A stretch of 25,398 bases of DNA, taken from CAVWCW01 sp965365625 (GTDB lineage: Bacteria; Pseudomonadota; Gammaproteobacteria; Chromatiales; Chromatiaceae). The position numbers were made by a program, and so were the translations under genes. Shown here piece after piece: positions 16,575-24,466 of this stretch (within the stretch, counting starts at the first letter, position 1; each line of letters begins with the position of its first letter). The DNA is taken from assembly GCA_965365625.1 (NCBI GenBank), contig CBDUCL010000013.1, positions 1 to 25,398 on the forward strand, in the 5' to 3' direction. The notes under the pieces were generated by a model that was given only the letters and a program-made list of their open reading frames with translations, was not told where the DNA came from and ran no database searches.

Positions 16575-16650
16575 AGCCTCGGGGGGCACTCCGAAAGATC
16601 CGGACAGGGCTCGGAGACCGAAAGTTCGCGAAAAGCGGGTGACCGAGGCT
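16575..16650. repeat. Nested inverted repeats in the rsmI-rnpB spacer
   Basis: An outer 8-bp inverted repeat (AGCCTCGG at 16575-16582, CCGAGGCT at 16643-16650) encloses an inner pair (CTCCGA near 16590, TCGGAG near 16611) and a small CGC-GAAAA-GCG hairpin near 16627-16638. The whole could fold into a three-way structure on either strand. No T-run follows, so it is not a standard terminator. It may be part of the rsmI 3' untranslated region or a short structured RNA; function unknown. Confidence 0.4.
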
Positions 16651-16671
16651 ATCCCCCGTACGCGGCGGCGG

Positions 16672-17517
16672 TTAATCTCCTGCCTTCCAGCGCAACCCCA
16701 GTTGATAAAGCTCGTTGCGGCGGGCGCCGGTGATCTCGGCGGCGAGGGCTGCAGCTTGCTTCAGGGGCAACTCCGCGGCGAGGATCCGCAGCACCCGCTT
16801 GGCCTCACCAGCGTCGGCGCCCGCGGCCTCCGCACCCGCCACCAGCATCACGAACTCCCCCTTACGCTGCTGCGCGTCGGCCTCAACCCGCTGCGCCAGT
16901 TCCCCCAGGCCGCCGGCGAGGAAGGTTTCATGCAGCTTGGTCAACTCCCGCGCCAAAACCCCTCGGCGCTCGGCACCGAACAATTCCGCCAGGTCCTGCA
17001 GCGTATCCAGGATGCGGTGGCTCGCCTCATAGAACACCAGGGTCCGAGTCTCTCCGCGCAGGCCCTCGAGCCAACTGCGGCGGGCCGCCGCGCGGCGCGG
17101 GGCGAAGCCCTCGAACAGGAATCGGTCGCTGGGTAGCCCAGCCGCGGAGAGGGCGCAAATCAATGCGCTGGGTCCGGGCACCGGCACTACCCGGTAGCCG
17201 GCCTCCCGGGCCGCCCGCACCAAGACGAACCCGGGGTCGCTGACCAGCGGCGTGCCCGCGTCCGAGATCAGGGCCAGGGATTCCCCCGCCGCCAGGCGCG
17301 CCAGCAGCCCGGGCAGCTTGTCGCGCTCATTGTGCTCGTGGAATGAGGTCAGCGGGGTCTGGATGCCGTAATGAGCCAGCAGGCGGCGGCTGTGGCGGGT
17401 GTCTTCGGCGGCGATCAGGTCTACGCGTCCCAGCACATCCAGGGCCCGACGCGAGATGTCCTCCAGGTTCCCCAGCGGGGTGGCCACCACATAAAGTCCC
17501 GCATCGGCAATTGACAC
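16672..17517 (-). CDS. rsmI: 16S rRNA (cytidine(1402)-2'-O)-methyltransferase
   Basis: Tetrapyrrole-methylase-fold enzyme that 2'-O-methylates C1402 of 16S rRNA, the same nucleotide that RsmH methylates on the base. From the GTG at 17517 the product is 281 aa (E. coli 286). Signatures are LYVVATPLGNLEDIS (residues 8-22), AEDTRHS (37-43), SFHEHN, LISDAGTPLVSDPG and the VFYEASHRI stretch. The GTG is preceded by GGGAGA at proper spacing and places the family N-terminus at the protein start; the longer open frame to 17619 would add 34 residues overlapping lpoA on the other strand. It is divergent from lpoA across 91 bases in which I see no convincing promoter. Confidence 0.96.
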   Translation of the reverse strand: MSIADAGLYVVATPLGNLEDISRRALDVLGRVDLIAAEDTRHSRRLLAHYGIQTPLTSFHEHNERDKLPGLLARLAAGESLALISDAGTPLVSDPGFVLVRAAREAGYRVVPVPGPSALICALSAAGLPSDRFLFEGFAPRRAAARRSWLEGLRGETRTLVFYEASHRILDTLQDLAELFGAERRGVLARELTKLHETFLAGGLGELAQRVEADAQQRKGEFVMLVAGAEAAGADAGEAKRVLRILAAELPLKQAAALAAEITGARRNELYQLGLRWKAGD

Positions 17518-17608
17518 GCTATCTCCCAGAAAACATACTGGCCCGAAGCGGAAAAAGCACCGCCGTTCCAATCGAATATCCCTGCATCCTGCCCCCAGCC
17601 ACCTCACC

Positions 17609-19543
17609 ATGCAAGCCATTCGCCTCCTGCTCGTCCTGTCCTCCCTGTTGCTGGCGCTGTCGGGCTGTGCGCCGACGCCGACCCGCCCCAGCCCACCGCC
17701 GCAGATCGCCGCCGGCCAAGCCGAAGGAGCGGCCCTCGAGGCCCGCGGCGAGCATGCGGCCGCCGCCGCCCTCTACCGCCAGCTGGCCCAGGGCAGCGCC
17801 GCGCCTTGGCGCCAGGACCTGTTGCTGTTGGCGGCCCAGGCCCTGCTGGCAGATGGAGCGGCGGCGGAGGCTCAAGCCCTGCTGACGGAGCTGGGATCTG
17901 CCGAACTGAACGCTGACCAAGCTCGAAGCCTGCAATTGCTGCAGGCCGAGGCCGAACTGGCACTGGGCCGACCGGATGCCGCCCTGATTCGGCTAGGGCC
18001 ATCCCCCCCGGCCGACGCGGCGCCCGACAGCCGGCGGGCCTATCATCGCCTGCGCGCCGAGGCCCTGGCGGATCTGGGCCGGCACTGGGACAGCGCCCTG
18101 GAGCTCATCGAACTGGATCCCTGGCTGGCGGAAAGGGATCGGCTTGACAACCAGCTCGCCATCCTTGGCCAGCTCAACCGCTTACCCCAAGCCGAGCTCC
18201 TCGCGCCTCGCCCCTACCAGCCGGAACTCAGCGGCTGGCTGGCGCTGGCGGTGATCCTGCGCCCACCGACTAAGGACTTGGCTGAGACCGAGCCGCGGCT
18301 CGCCGACTGGCGCCGGCGCCACCCAGGCCACCCGGCCCTGGCGGAGTTACCGCAGGCTTGGTTCGTCCGCTTGCAAGAGGAGGTCTACCGCCCCGGACAA
18401 ATCGCCGTGCTATTGCCGGAAAGCGGGCGCTTCCAATGGGTGGCGGCGGCCCTGCGCGCCGGTATCCTGGCCGCCTTCTTCGAGCAGCCGCCGGCCGAGC
18501 GTCCAAGCCTGCGATTTTACGACAGCGCCGATCCAAACCAGGTTTGGCCCCTGTTCCAGCAGGCGGTGGCCGACGGAGCCGAGATGGTGCTGGGTCCCCT
18601 GGACAAGGACGCGGTGATCCAGTTGGCCCGGGCCGGCGAGCTGCCGGTGCCGGTGTTGGCCCTGAACCAAGTCCCGCCGGAGCCCGGCTTCGCCCCCGAA
18701 CTCTACCAATTCGCCTTGGCCCCGGAAGACGAAGCGCGGCAGGTGGCCGAGCGCGCCTGGGCCCAGGGCTACAGCCGAGCCCTGGTGCTTACGCCGGCCG
18801 ACGACTGGGGCGACCGGCTGTATGCCAGCTTCCGCCAGCGCTGGCTGGAGCTGGGCGGCGGTATCGCCGACCACCAGCGCTACGACCCCAAGCAACGCGA
18901 CTTCTCGGACACCCTGCGGGCCCTGCTCGACCTGGACCTCAGCCGCGACCGGTTGCAGCAGATGCAACGCTTGCTCGGGCGCAACCTGGAGTTCGAGCCG
19001 CGTCGGCGGGCCGATGCGGAATTTGTGTTCCTCGCCGCCCGTCCGGACCCGGCGCGCGCCCTGCGCCCTCAGCTTCAGTTCCACCATGCCGGGGACCTGC
19101 CAGTGCTGGCCAGTTCGCACCTGTTCAACGGCGAGCGCAATCCAAGCCGGGATCTGGACTTGGACGGGATCAGTTTCCCCGACCTGCCCTGGCTGTTCGA
19201 CCAGGCCCCGAACCCCGAGCTTAGCCGCGACCGACTTGCCGCCGCCCTGCCCGACTTTAGCCAACGCCTGGCCCGATTCTACGCCATGGGCATCGACAGC
19301 TATATCCTGGTACCTCACCTGGCCAGGCTGCGCCGCAGCCCGGGTAGCGGCCTGGACGCCAACACCGGCCAACTCTACCTGGACGATCTCAACCAGGTGC
19401 ACCGTCGCCTGACCTGGGCGCGTTTCGTCGACGGCAGCCCACAACCGGTCGATGCCGCACCGGCCCCGCCGTCGGACCTGGCGCCGAGCGCAACAGCCAC
19501 GGAGCCAACCGCGTCGGACAACGCTTCGGTCGAAGCCTTGTAG
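17609..19543 (+). CDS. lpoA: Outer-membrane lipoprotein LpoA, activator of PBP1a (LppC family)
   Basis: Lipoprotein that reaches through the peptidoglycan to stimulate the PBP1a transpeptidase. The product is 644 aa (E. coli 678). It has a lipoprotein signal peptide with lipobox LSGC (Cys20), an N-terminal helical TPR-like half (about 30-250, alanine- and leucine-rich) and a C-terminal periplasmic-binding-protein-like half beginning IAVLLPESGRF, with GPLDKDAVIQLA and ALNQVP, which are LppC signatures. A proline/alanine-rich tail (about the last 35 residues) follows. No clear Shine-Dalgarno is seen before the ATG, but the signal peptide fits this start. yraN begins immediately after the TAG. 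It shares its neighbourhood with E. coli lpoA-yraN-diaA-dolP. Confidence 0.96.
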   Translation: MQAIRLLLVLSSLLLALSGCAPTPTRPSPPPQIAAGQAEGAALEARGEHAAAAALYRQLAQGSAAPWRQDLLLLAAQALLADGAAAEAQALLTELGSAELNADQARSLQLLQAEAELALGRPDAALIRLGPSPPADAAPDSRRAYHRLRAEALADLGRHWDSALELIELDPWLAERDRLDNQLAILGQLNRLPQAELLAPRPYQPELSGWLALAVILRPPTKDLAETEPRLADWRRRHPGHPALAELPQAWFVRLQEEVYRPGQIAVLLPESGRFQWVAAALRAGILAAFFEQPPAERPSLRFYDSADPNQVWPLFQQAVADGAEMVLGPLDKDAVIQLARAGELPVPVLALNQVPPEPGFAPELYQFALAPEDEARQVAERAWAQGYSRALVLTPADDWGDRLYASFRQRWLELGGGIADHQRYDPKQRDFSDTLRALLDLDLSRDRLQQMQRLLGRNLEFEPRRRADAEFVFLAARPDPARALRPQLQFHHAGDLPVLASSHLFNGERNPSRDLDLDGISFPDLPWLFDQAPNPELSRDRLAAALPDFSQRLARFYAMGIDSYILVPHLARLRRSPGSGLDANTGQLYLDDLNQVHRRLTWARFVDGSPQPVDAAPAPPSDLAPSATATEPTASDNASVEAL

Positions 19544-19918
19544 ATGGCGGCGGGCAAACCCAAGCCATCGCACCCCAGCGGCGCTGAGGCCGAGGACCTG
19601 GCCTGCGCCTGGCTGCAGGCGCGCGGACTGAGACTGCGCGAGCGCAACTACCGCTCCCGACGGGGCGAGATCGACCTGATCATGCAAGACGGCGACGAAC
19701 TGGTTTTCGTCGAGGTCCGATATCGCGCCAGCAGCCGCTACGGCTCGGCGGCGGAGAGCGTCACCGCCGCCAAGCAGACACGGCTAATCAGCGCGGCCAG
19801 CCAATACTTGCAAGGCCAGAGCGGCACCCGGGCCTGCCGCTTCGACGTGCTGGCCTTGTCTGGAGCCAAGGGCGAGCGCGTCGACTGGATCCGCGATGCC
19901 TTCCAGGCCGCCGGGTGA
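19544..19918 (+). CDS. yraN: UPF0102 family protein YraN (predicted nuclease fold)
   Basis: Small cytoplasmic protein of the restriction-endonuclease-like superfamily; its physiological role is not established. The product is 124 aa. The conserved G-A-E-A-E helix is near residues 13-17, RGEIDLI (40-46) supplies the acidic residue D44, and VFVEVRYR (54-61) the second acidic position E57; R in place of the canonical lysine also occurs in the E. coli protein. DCRFDV-like text appears as CRFDVLAL, then the conserved WIRDAF at the end. The ATG directly abuts the lpoA TAG, suggesting translational coupling. Confidence 0.95.
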   Translation: MAAGKPKPSHPSGAEAEDLACAWLQARGLRLRERNYRSRRGEIDLIMQDGDELVFVEVRYRASSRYGSAAESVTAAKQTRLISAASQYLQGQSGTRACRFDVLALSGAKGERVDWIRDAFQAAG

Positions 19919-19948
19919 ACCATCCTCTCCCCGTTGTGCCAGCGCTAC

Positions 19949-19957
19949 TGATACAAT
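19949..19957 (+). promoter_or_regulatory. Possible extended -10 promoter upstream of gmhA
   Basis: TGATACAAT gives the extended -10 form TGN followed by TACAAT (five of six consensus bases), 43 bases before the gmhA ATG, in the 82-base yraN-gmhA spacer. No good -35 is seen at 16-18 bases. It would start a separate gmhA-dolP transcript. Confidence 0.45.
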
Positions 19958-20000
19958 TCGCCGATCCGCGACCTGGCCGTCCCTTGGAGAGCCTCGCCCC

Positions 20001-20594
20001 ATGTCCCTGCAACTGAACCAACGGGTCCAGCACCTGTTCGAGGAGAGCATCCAGGCCAAGGCGGAGGCCCTGCCGCTGCTGGAGCAGCCGATCGTCGACG
20101 CCGCCGAGCTGATTGTCGCCCAACTTCTCAACGGCGCCAAACTTCTGAGCTGCGGCAACGGCGGCTCAGCGGCCGACGCCCAGCATCTGGCCTCGGAGAT
20201 GCTCAACCGATTCGAACGCGAGCGCCCCGGCCTTCCGGCTATCGCCCTGACCACCGACAGTTCCACCCTGACCTCGATCGCCAACGACTATGCCTTCGAT
20301 CAGGTGTTCGCCAAGCAGATCCACGCCCTGGGCCAACCGGGAGACCTGCTATTGGCGATCACCACCAGCGGCGACTCCCCAAATGTGTTGCAAGCGGTGC
20401 AAGCCGCCCACGAGCGCGAGATGTATGTGATCGGCCTGAATGGACGCGACGGCGGCGAACTGGCGCCCCTGTTGACAGAGACCGACATCGAGATCCGGGT
20501 GCCAGCAGGCTCCACCGCCCGCATCCAGGAGGTGCAGCTGTTGATCATTCACTGCCTGTGCGATCTGATCGATAGACAATTACTCGGCCACTAG
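20001..20594 (+). CDS. gmhA: Phosphoheptose isomerase GmhA (SIS domain; DiaA-like position)
   Basis: SIS-domain protein predicted to turn sedoheptulose 7-phosphate into D-glycero-D-manno-heptose 7-phosphate for the lipopolysaccharide core. The product is 197 aa. SIS signatures are SCGNGGSAADAQH (50-62) and TTSGDSPNV (121-129). The family is shared with DiaA, the DnaA-binding protein encoded here in E. coli. Residues aligned by eye with the GmhA catalytic pair (E65 and H180 in E. coli) are kept as E66 (ASEML) and H184 (LLIIH), while E. coli DiaA has Ser and Asn there. GmhA activity is therefore likely, with a DiaA-type role also possible. The ATG at 20001 has GGAGA about 10 bases upstream; the longer frame from 19896 overlaps yraN. 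The TAG lies in the ribosome site of dolP. Confidence 0.9.
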   Translation: MSLQLNQRVQHLFEESIQAKAEALPLLEQPIVDAAELIVAQLLNGAKLLSCGNGGSAADAQHLASEMLNRFERERPGLPAIALTTDSSTLTSIANDYAFDQVFAKQIHALGQPGDLLLAITTSGDSPNVLQAVQAAHEREMYVIGLNGRDGGELAPLLTETDIEIRVPAGSTARIQEVQLLIIHCLCDLIDRQLLGH

Positions 20595-20604
20595 GAGTCT
20601 TGCC

Positions 20605-21198
20605 ATGCCCCCACACACTCGGCCTTTGCTCGCCCTTATAGTGCTCGCCCTGGGACTGCTGCTGAGCGGCTGCGGCGCGGTCGTTATCGGCGGCGCCGCC
20701 ACCGGGGCGGCCATAGCCTACGACCGGCGCGACGCCGAAACCGTTCTGGATGACCAGAAGATCGAGTTACAGGCGCTGGACATAAGCGACAAGAACCCGC
20801 AGCTGGCGGAGCAAACCCAGATCTCCACCACCAGCTTCAATCGGCTGGTACTGCTCACCGGCCAAGCCGCCAGCGTCGACGCCAGCCGCCGCTTCGCCGC
20901 GCTGGTGGCACGCATCCCCGGGGTCAAGCGGGTGATTAACGAGGTACAGATCGGCTCCAACGTCTCGGTCGCCCAGCAGAGCAGTGACAGCTACCTGACG
21001 GGCAAGGTCAAGACCGCCCTGTTCGGCGTCAAGGTGGAGGGCTTCGAGGCCTCCCGCATCAAGGTGGTCAGCCACGATGGTGCAGTCTATCTCATGGGAC
21101 TAGTGACCCAGCGCGAAGCCGAGATCGCGGTGGAAGAGGCACGCACCATCGGCGGCGTGGCGAAAGTGGTGCGGGTCTTTGAATACATCCAGGGCTGA
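20605..21198 (+). CDS. dolP: Double-BON outer-membrane lipoprotein DolP (YraP)
   Basis: Outer-membrane lipoprotein that in E. coli supports envelope integrity and binds anionic phospholipids near division sites. The product is 197 aa (E. coli 191). It has a signal peptide with lipobox LLSGC (Cys23), a glycine/alanine-rich linker with the usual GAVVIGGAATGAA, then two BON domains (about 45-115 and 125-195) whose cores are VLLTGQAASVDASRRFA and VYLMGLVTQREAEIAVE. AGGAG overlaps the gmhA stop and gives a good ribosome site. E. coli dolP is under sigmaE; I see no matching promoter here. Its last 20 bases overlap the next gene. Confidence 0.96.
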   Translation: MPPHTRPLLALIVLALGLLLSGCGAVVIGGAATGAAIAYDRRDAETVLDDQKIELQALDISDKNPQLAEQTQISTTSFNRLVLLTGQAASVDASRRFAALVARIPGVKRVINEVQIGSNVSVAQQSSDSYLTGKVKTALFGVKVEGFEASRIKVVSHDGAVYLMGLVTQREAEIAVEEARTIGGVAKVVRVFEYIQG

Positions 21199-22597
21199 GA
21201 CGCCGCTGAGCCCGGCCTTGCTGAACCGGCTGCGGCAGCTGCTGGGTGCGGACCAGGTGCTCGACGACCCGGCCGACTGTTGGCCCTATGGCTACGACAA
21301 CAGCCGCCGCCAGGCCCTCCCGGCGGCCGTGGCCTTTGCCACCGAGGAACCCCCCATCGTCGAGCTGGTGCGGTTTTGCAACACCGAGGAGCTACCCCTG
21401 ATCGCCCGCGGCCGCGGTACCGGCACCACCGGCGCAACAGTCCCGGACCGCGGCGGCATCGTGCTGTCGCTGGAACGCATGGACCGTATCCTGGAGATCG
21501 ACCCGGCCAACCGCCTGGCCCGGGTCGAGCCCGGGGTCACCAACCAGCAGTTGCAGGATGCGCTCGCCCCGCACGGCTTCTTCTGGCCCCCGGACCCCAC
21601 CAGCGCCGCCACCTGCACCATCGGCGGCAACCTGGCCTACAACTCGGCCGGGCCGCGAGCGGTCAAGTACGGCACCCCGAGGGAGAACACCCTGGGCCTG
21701 CGAGCGGTTACCGGGGCCGGCGAGATGATCCGCACCGGGGTGCGGACCACCAAGGGCGTGGTGGGCTACGACCTGACCCGGCTGCTGATCGGCAGTGAGG
21801 GTACCCTGGCCATCATCACCGAGGCGACGCTGAAGCTCACCCCCCTGCCGGAGGCCAAACGCACCCTGCGCGCGAGCTACCGGGACATTCATGCGGCGGC
21901 CCGTGCGGTGTCGTCGATCATGGCCCAGCCGGTGACTCCCTGCGCCCTGGAGTTCATGGACCGTGCCTGCTTGAGGCTGGTGCGCGACTTCGCGGAGCTG
22001 GATCTGGAAACGGGCGCCGGGGCCCTGCTGATGATCGAGGTCGACGGGCCCCTGGCCCTGTTGGACCATGCGGTAGCTGCGGTGGAAGCCGCCGCCCGGG
22101 TGCCTGGTCTGGTGGAGATCCGCTCGGCGTCGGACCGCGACGAGATTGCCGCCCTGTGGAAGACCCGCAAGGCCCTGTCGCCGGCCCTGCGCAATGCGGC
22201 GCCGAAGAAGATCAACGAAGACGTGGCGGTGCCGGTATCCGCGATCCCGGAGCTGATCGAAGGCCTGGAACGGCTGAGCCGGGACAGCGGCATCCAAATT
22301 GTCAACTTCGGCCATGCCGGCAACGGCAATATCCATGTCAACCTGTTGCTGGACCCGGACGACCCGACGCAGGCAGCGAACGCCTCAGGCTGCCTGAGCG
22401 CGGTTTTTGACCTAGTGCTGGGGCTCGGCGGTACCCTGTCGGGCGAACACGGGGTGGGGCTGGTCAAGCGCGATTTCGTCGCCCGGGAGATCGATCCCGC
22501 CAGCCTGCGCCTGATGCGTGCCATCCAGCGCGACTTCGATCCGAAAGGGATACTCAACCCGGGCAAGAGCCTGCCCCTGGCGCCGGAAACGGGTTAA
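21179..22597 (+). CDS. FAD-linked oxidase, GlcD / D-lactate dehydrogenase type
   Basis: Flavoprotein of the vanillyl-alcohol-oxidase fold, predicted to oxidise a D-2-hydroxy acid such as D-lactate or glycolate. The product is 472 aa. The FAD-binding PP-loop region reads PLIARGRGTGTTGATVPDRGG (from about residue 73) with TIGGNLAYNSAGPRAVKYG following. The C-terminal FAD-oxidase domain has GHAGNGNIHVN (H379 and H386) and SGEHGVG (E423), the likely metal/substrate ligands in this family, and ends DPKGILNPGK. The only plausible start is a TTG at 21179, inside dolP; no clear ribosome site is visible, so the start is uncertain. No glcE or glcF partner lies beside it, which favours a single-subunit dehydrogenase. 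phoR-like kinase follows after six bases. Confidence 0.9.
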   Translation: MNTSRAETPLSPALLNRLRQLLGADQVLDDPADCWPYGYDNSRRQALPAAVAFATEEPPIVELVRFCNTEELPLIARGRGTGTTGATVPDRGGIVLSLERMDRILEIDPANRLARVEPGVTNQQLQDALAPHGFFWPPDPTSAATCTIGGNLAYNSAGPRAVKYGTPRENTLGLRAVTGAGEMIRTGVRTTKGVVGYDLTRLLIGSEGTLAIITEATLKLTPLPEAKRTLRASYRDIHAAARAVSSIMAQPVTPCALEFMDRACLRLVRDFAELDLETGAGALLMIEVDGPLALLDHAVAAVEAAARVPGLVEIRSASDRDEIAALWKTRKALSPALRNAAPKKINEDVAVPVSAIPELIEGLERLSRDSGIQIVNFGHAGNGNIHVNLLLDPDDPTQAANASGCLSAVFDLVLGLGGTLSGEHGVGLVKRDFVAREIDPASLRLMRAIQRDFDPKGILNPGKSLPLAPETG

Positions 22598-22603
22598 CCC
22601 AGC

Positions 22604-24454
22604 ATGGCGAAGGGACAACCGAAACTTCCGTCCCTTAAGGTGGCCCAGACTGCCACCGATGCCGACCGGGAACCCACGGGCGGAGCCGGCCGCCGCCACG
22701 CTCAGGGCGGTCGGCTGGGGGTACGCGGCAAGCTTTTCATCGTCTCCCTGGTATTGATCCTACTTGTGGGCCTGGCCTCCGGCGGCTACCTGGAACTGCA
22801 GATGCGGCGCTGGATTGGCGAGCGGGTAGAGACCGAGCTACTGCGGCAGGCCGCGATCGCCAAGCAGCACGTCGAGCTGGTATTGCGCCAGTCAGAGCCG
22901 GATCTGGATCGGCTGGCCGACACGCTGGGGGCGGCCAGCAACAGCCGAATCACCCTGATCGCCCCCGACGGGTGGGTAGCTGGGGACTCCGAACTCTCGC
23001 CCGAGCAGCTGGCCACCCTGGAAAACCACGGCCGTCGGCCGGAGGTTCTCGCCGCCCGTGCCGGTGGGCATGGCATCAACCGCCGCTTCAGTACCACCCT
23101 GGATACCGAGATGCTGTACCTGGCGAGTACGCTGGACAGTCAGCCTCCGGGCTGGGTGCTGCGCATCTCGCGCCCGCTGGCCGCGGTGGACCGGGCGATT
23201 CGGGACCTCCATCTGCACCTGATCTTTGCCGGTCTGCTGGGACTGGTCATCGCCGTTTTCATGAGTGGCCTCGCCTCGCACCTATCGACCCGAACCCTGC
23301 GCGCCTTGGTGCGGCACGCCCATGGCAGCTCCGGCCCCGATTCCGCCACCCCAGCCCCGCCCGGCGACGAAATCCAGGGCCTACTCGGGTCCTTCGACGA
23401 ACTCGCCGACGCGCTGCAGCTGCAGATGGACCGCCTGGCCCAGGAGCGGGATCGCTCCCAAGCCATCCTCGACTGTATGGGCGAGGCCCTGTTCGCCCTG
23501 GATGCGCGGCAGCGGGTGATTATGGTGAACCAAGCGGCCCTGGACCTGTTGCGACGGGAGGACCCGCCGCTGGGGGCTCGCCTCAGCGAGATCACCGGCG
23601 TCCCTGCGCTGGAGGCGACCCTGAGCCAGGCCTCGGCCGGAGAACTGGTGGGGAGCGAATTCACCCTGGCCAACCCGGGGCCCCGTGAGATCCTGGCGCG
23701 CGCCGCCCCGCTGCGCCTGAGCGGTGGCAGCGTGGTCGTGATGCACGACATAACCGAGCTGCGGCGAATGGAGCGCTCACTGCGGGATTTCGTAGCCAAC
23801 GCCTCCCACGAGCTGCGCACCCCGGTGAGCGTGATCCGCGCCAATGCCGAGACCCTGGCTGATGGCGCCATTGCAGACCCCAGCGTCGCCCACCGCCTGG
23901 TGGCCACCTTGGAGCGCAACGCCCAGCGTCTGGTAAACATCGTCACCGATCTGCTGGACCTTTCGCGACTGGATGCCTACCAATACCAGATTCGACCCGA
24001 GCGGGTGCGGCTGGCGCCCGCGTTGTCCGCTTGCATCGATGGCTTGACCCCGTTGGCGGCGGAACAGGAAATCGAACTGGCGCTGGAGGTAGATCCGGAG
24101 CTTTGGGTGCTGGCCGACCCCGCGGGCCTGGACCAGATTCTGCTCAATTTGACGGACAACGCCCTTAAGTACGCTCCCCCCGACAGCCGGGTACTGATTC
24201 GCGCCGGCCGCCGGGACGCTGGTTTGCTGATCGAGGTGGTCGACAGCGGACCCGGCATCCCCCTGGAGCATCGCGAACGCCTATTCGAGCGCTTCTACCG
24301 GGTCGACACCGCACGCTCACGACAGAGCGGGGGCACCGGGCTCGGGCTGGCCATTGTCAAGACGCTGGTGGAGGCCATGCACGGAACCACCGGGATGACG
24401 CCGAACCAGCCCCAGGGCTCGATCTTCTGGGTGCAACTGCCGGCGGCGGAGTAA
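22604..24454 (+). CDS. PhoR-like sensor histidine kinase
   Basis: Membrane histidine kinase of 616 aa. Layout: a 43-residue basic cytoplasmic tail, first membrane helix (about 44-62), a periplasmic sensor of about 140 residues, second membrane helix (about 205-224), HAMP, a PAS domain (about 288-385, AILDCMGEALFALDARQRV), the phosphoacceptor H402 in VANASHELRTPVS, and the ATPase domain with N519 in LTDNALKYAPP, VDSGPGIP, ERFYRVD and GGTGLGLAIVK. All catalytic boxes look intact. The domain order resembles PhoR/PnpS/ResE-type kinases, hence the name, but no phoB or other response regulator and no pst gene is in this window, so phosphate sensing is not supported. It begins six bases after the oxidase stop, without a strong ribosome site, so co-transcription is likely. 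Confidence 0.92.
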   Translation: MAKGQPKLPSLKVAQTATDADREPTGGAGRRHAQGGRLGVRGKLFIVSLVLILLVGLASGGYLELQMRRWIGERVETELLRQAAIAKQHVELVLRQSEPDLDRLADTLGAASNSRITLIAPDGWVAGDSELSPEQLATLENHGRRPEVLAARAGGHGINRRFSTTLDTEMLYLASTLDSQPPGWVLRISRPLAAVDRAIRDLHLHLIFAGLLGLVIAVFMSGLASHLSTRTLRALVRHAHGSSGPDSATPAPPGDEIQGLLGSFDELADALQLQMDRLAQERDRSQAILDCMGEALFALDARQRVIMVNQAALDLLRREDPPLGARLSEITGVPALEATLSQASAGELVGSEFTLANPGPREILARAAPLRLSGGSVVVMHDITELRRMERSLRDFVANASHELRTPVSVIRANAETLADGAIADPSVAHRLVATLERNAQRLVNIVTDLLDLSRLDAYQYQIRPERVRLAPALSACIDGLTPLAAEQEIELALEVDPELWVLADPAGLDQILLNLTDNALKYAPPDSRVLIRAGRRDAGLLIEVVDSGPGIPLEHRERLFERFYRVDTARSRQSGGTGLGLAIVKTLVEAMHGTTGMTPNQPQGSIFWVQLPAAE

Positions 24455-24466
24455 CCCGGCGGCGAC

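Noticed and set aside
18410..19687. 425-codon minus-strand frame opposite lpoA and yraN
   Set aside because: Antisense shadow of lpoA; no domain, no ribosome site and it spans two real genes.
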